From positions 1 through 64,000 of the forward strand of contig NZ_JACARO010000007.1 of assembly GCF_013386585.1 (NCBI RefSeq): a DNA stretch of 64,000 bases, written 5' to 3'. Under the pieces are notes generated by a model. The model did no database searches, was not told the DNA's origin, and saw only the letters and a list, made by a program, of their open reading frames with translations. Both the position numbers and the translations under genes were made by a program. The DNA comes from Pseudomonas sp. P7548 (GTDB lineage: Bacteria; Pseudomonadota; Gammaproteobacteria; Pseudomonadales; Pseudomonadaceae). Within the stretch, counting starts at the first letter, position 1; every line of letters starts with the position of its first letter. Below are positions 59,338 to 64,000 of this stretch, one piece after another.

Positions 59338-59457
59338 TGTGGGAGCTGGCTTGTGTGGGAGCTGGCTTGCCTGCGATAGCATCACCTCGGTACAACTGCA
59401 TAACCGAGGCGCCTGCATCGCGGGCAAGCCACGCTCCCACACAAGCTGGCCCCCACA
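59338..59457. repeat. Nested REP element with a duplicated outer module
   Basis: The left side carries TGTGGGAGCTGGCTTG twice in tandem (59338-59353 and 59354-59369). The right side ends with a matching pair, CAAGCCACGCTCCCACA then CAAGCTGGCCCCCACA, with point differences. The whole can fold as an inner and an outer stem. It lies between accA and tilS. Confidence 0.88.
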
Positions 59458-59475
59458 TTGGGTATTGCGTGGGTC

Positions 59476-60423
59476 TTAGAGACCGTAGCTCATCAGGCGC
59501 TCGTAGCGACGGGCCAGCAGCGCTTCGTTATCCAGCTTCTTAAGCATCGCCAGTTGCGATGCCAGTTCAGCACGGATGGTGGCAGACGCGGCAGCCGGGT
59601 CGCGGTGGGCACCGCCCAATGGCTCGGCGATGACCTTGTCCACGATGCCCAAGCCCTTGAGGCGATCTGCGGTGATGCCCATGGCTTCGGCAGCGTCCGG
59701 CGCCTTTTCTGCGGTTTTCCACAGGATCGAGGCGCAACCTTCCGGCGAGATCACCGCGTAGGTCGAGTATTGCAGCATGTTCAGTTGGTCGCACACGCCA
59801 ATGGCCAGTGCACCACCGGAACCCCCTTCACCAATCACGGTGGCGATGATCGGGGTTTTCAGGCGGGCCATGACGCGCAGGTTCCAGGCGATGGCTTCGC
59901 TCTGGTTGCGTTCTTCGGCGTCGATACCTGGGTAAGCACCCGGGGTGTCGATGAAGGTCAGGATCGGCATCTTGAAACGTTCAGCCATTTCCATCAGGCG
60001 GCACGCCTTGCGGTAGCCTTCCGGACGCGGCATGCCGAAGTTGCGGCGCACCTTCTCGCGCACTTCACGGCCTTTCTGGTGGCCGATCACCATCACCGGC
60101 TGGTCGTCCAGGCGAGCGATACCGCCCACGATGGCCGCGTCGTCGGAGAAGTGACGGTCGCCGTGCAGCTCGTCGAACTCGGTGAAGATGTGCTGGATGT
60201 AGTCCAGGGTGTACGGACGGCGCGGGTGGCGGGCCAGGCGCGCGATCTGCCAGCTGGTCAGCTTGCCGAAGATGTCTTCGGTGAGCGTCTTGCTCTTGTC
60301 TTGCAGGCGGGAGATTTCATCGCCGATATTCAGCGAATTGTCATTGCCGACCAGGCGCAGCTCTTCGATCTTGGCTTGCAGGTCAGCGATCGGCTGTTCG
60401 AAATCAAGAAAATTCGGGTTCAT
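59476..60423 (-). CDS. accA: Acetyl-CoA carboxylase carboxyltransferase, alpha subunit
   Basis: 315 residues; with AccD transfers the carboxyl group from carboxybiotin to acetyl-CoA, the committed step of fatty acid synthesis. The start [56 protein letters not shown] and [15 protein letters not shown] are diagnostic. Follows dnaE with a 128-base gap. Confidence 0.98.
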   Translation of the reverse strand: MNPNFLDFEQPIADLQAKIEELRLVGNDNSLNIGDEISRLQDKSKTLTEDIFGKLTSWQIARLARHPRRPYTLDYIQHIFTEFDELHGDRHFSDDAAIVGGIARLDDQPVMVIGHQKGREVREKVRRNFGMPRPEGYRKACRLMEMAERFKMPILTFIDTPGAYPGIDAEERNQSEAIAWNLRVMARLKTPIIATVIGEGGSGGALAIGVCDQLNMLQYSTYAVISPEGCASILWKTAEKAPDAAEAMGITADRLKGLGIVDKVIAEPLGGAHRDPAAASATIRAELASQLAMLKKLDNEALLARRYERLMSYGL

Positions 60424-60551
60424 AAGCGTCCGTCTTGGGTCGACGGCCAGGGAGTGCCTGGCCAGCCGGTTGTCTATTCGCGCCCTACCTTAAGGGAGAG
60501 GCGCGTTTAGGTCGAGATTAAATGTTCAGTCGAGATCAGGTGCCCTGACCG

Positions 60552-64000
<3,449 letters not shown>

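Overview
This window looks like the chromosome of a fluorescent-group Pseudomonas (P. fluorescens complex). The evidence is the gene content, the GC-rich codon use, and nine copies of the short palindromic REP/REPIN elements typical of that group. Two long blocks are collinear, from memory, with known P. aeruginosa PAO1 neighbourhoods. One is the slyB-like/pdxH/ompA-like/esterase/dinG/.../GST/quiP block (PA1053 to about PA1032). The other is the dnaE-accA-tilS-pyrG-kdsA-eno-ftsB-ispD / adhC-fghA / ispF-truD-surE-pcm-nlpD-rpoS block (PA3640 to PA3622). No phage, insertion sequence, CRISPR array, tRNA or rRNA was seen.

Layout. 0-1.8 kb: a methyl-accepting chemotaxis protein. 1.75-2.4 kb: no annotated-size gene, but a structured minus-strand region with a 32-codon ORF that has a good ribosome-binding site and its own terminator, plus a duplicated 21-bp RBS/start cassette. 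2.5-17.6 kb: envelope and housekeeping genes (SlyB-like lipoprotein, PdxH, two OmpA-like lipoproteins, a serine hydrolase, an agarase-like glycoside hydrolase, DinG, CopD-like protein, a Gly-rich secreted protein, SEC-C zinc-motif proteins) and an OmpR-type two-component system. 17.8-24.0 kb: a probable Fur-controlled iron operon (TonB receptor, PKHD hydroxylase, binding protein, permease, ATPase), with a very long REP hairpin in the middle. 24.1-27.4 kb: a GST and the QuiP acylase.

27.5-42.6 kb: the Exo-Lig and Lhr-MPE halves of a four-gene DNA repair cluster, separated by a ~9.2 kb block. That block holds an Aot-like basic amino acid ABC transporter with a candidate sigma-54 promoter, a two-component system, and a GtrA/GtrB/ArnT-like membrane glycosylation set. 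42.6-45.3 kb: a small Pro-rich protein, dcd, a cold-shock gene and rpoS. A PsrA-type operator lies inside nlpD, where the rpoS promoter is expected. 45.4-64 kb: the nlpD-pcm-surE-truD-ispF chain, the formaldehyde detoxification pair with a divergent LysR regulator, and the ispD-ftsB-eno-kdsA-pyrG-tilS-accA-dnaE series; dnaE is cut by the window edge.

Most of the window is conserved core. The points most worth following are the split repair cluster, the small-ORF/structured-RNA locus near 2 kb, the sigma-54-like promoter of the Aot-like operon, the fghA terminator that touches the ispF start codon, and the nested REP element near 59.4 kb.
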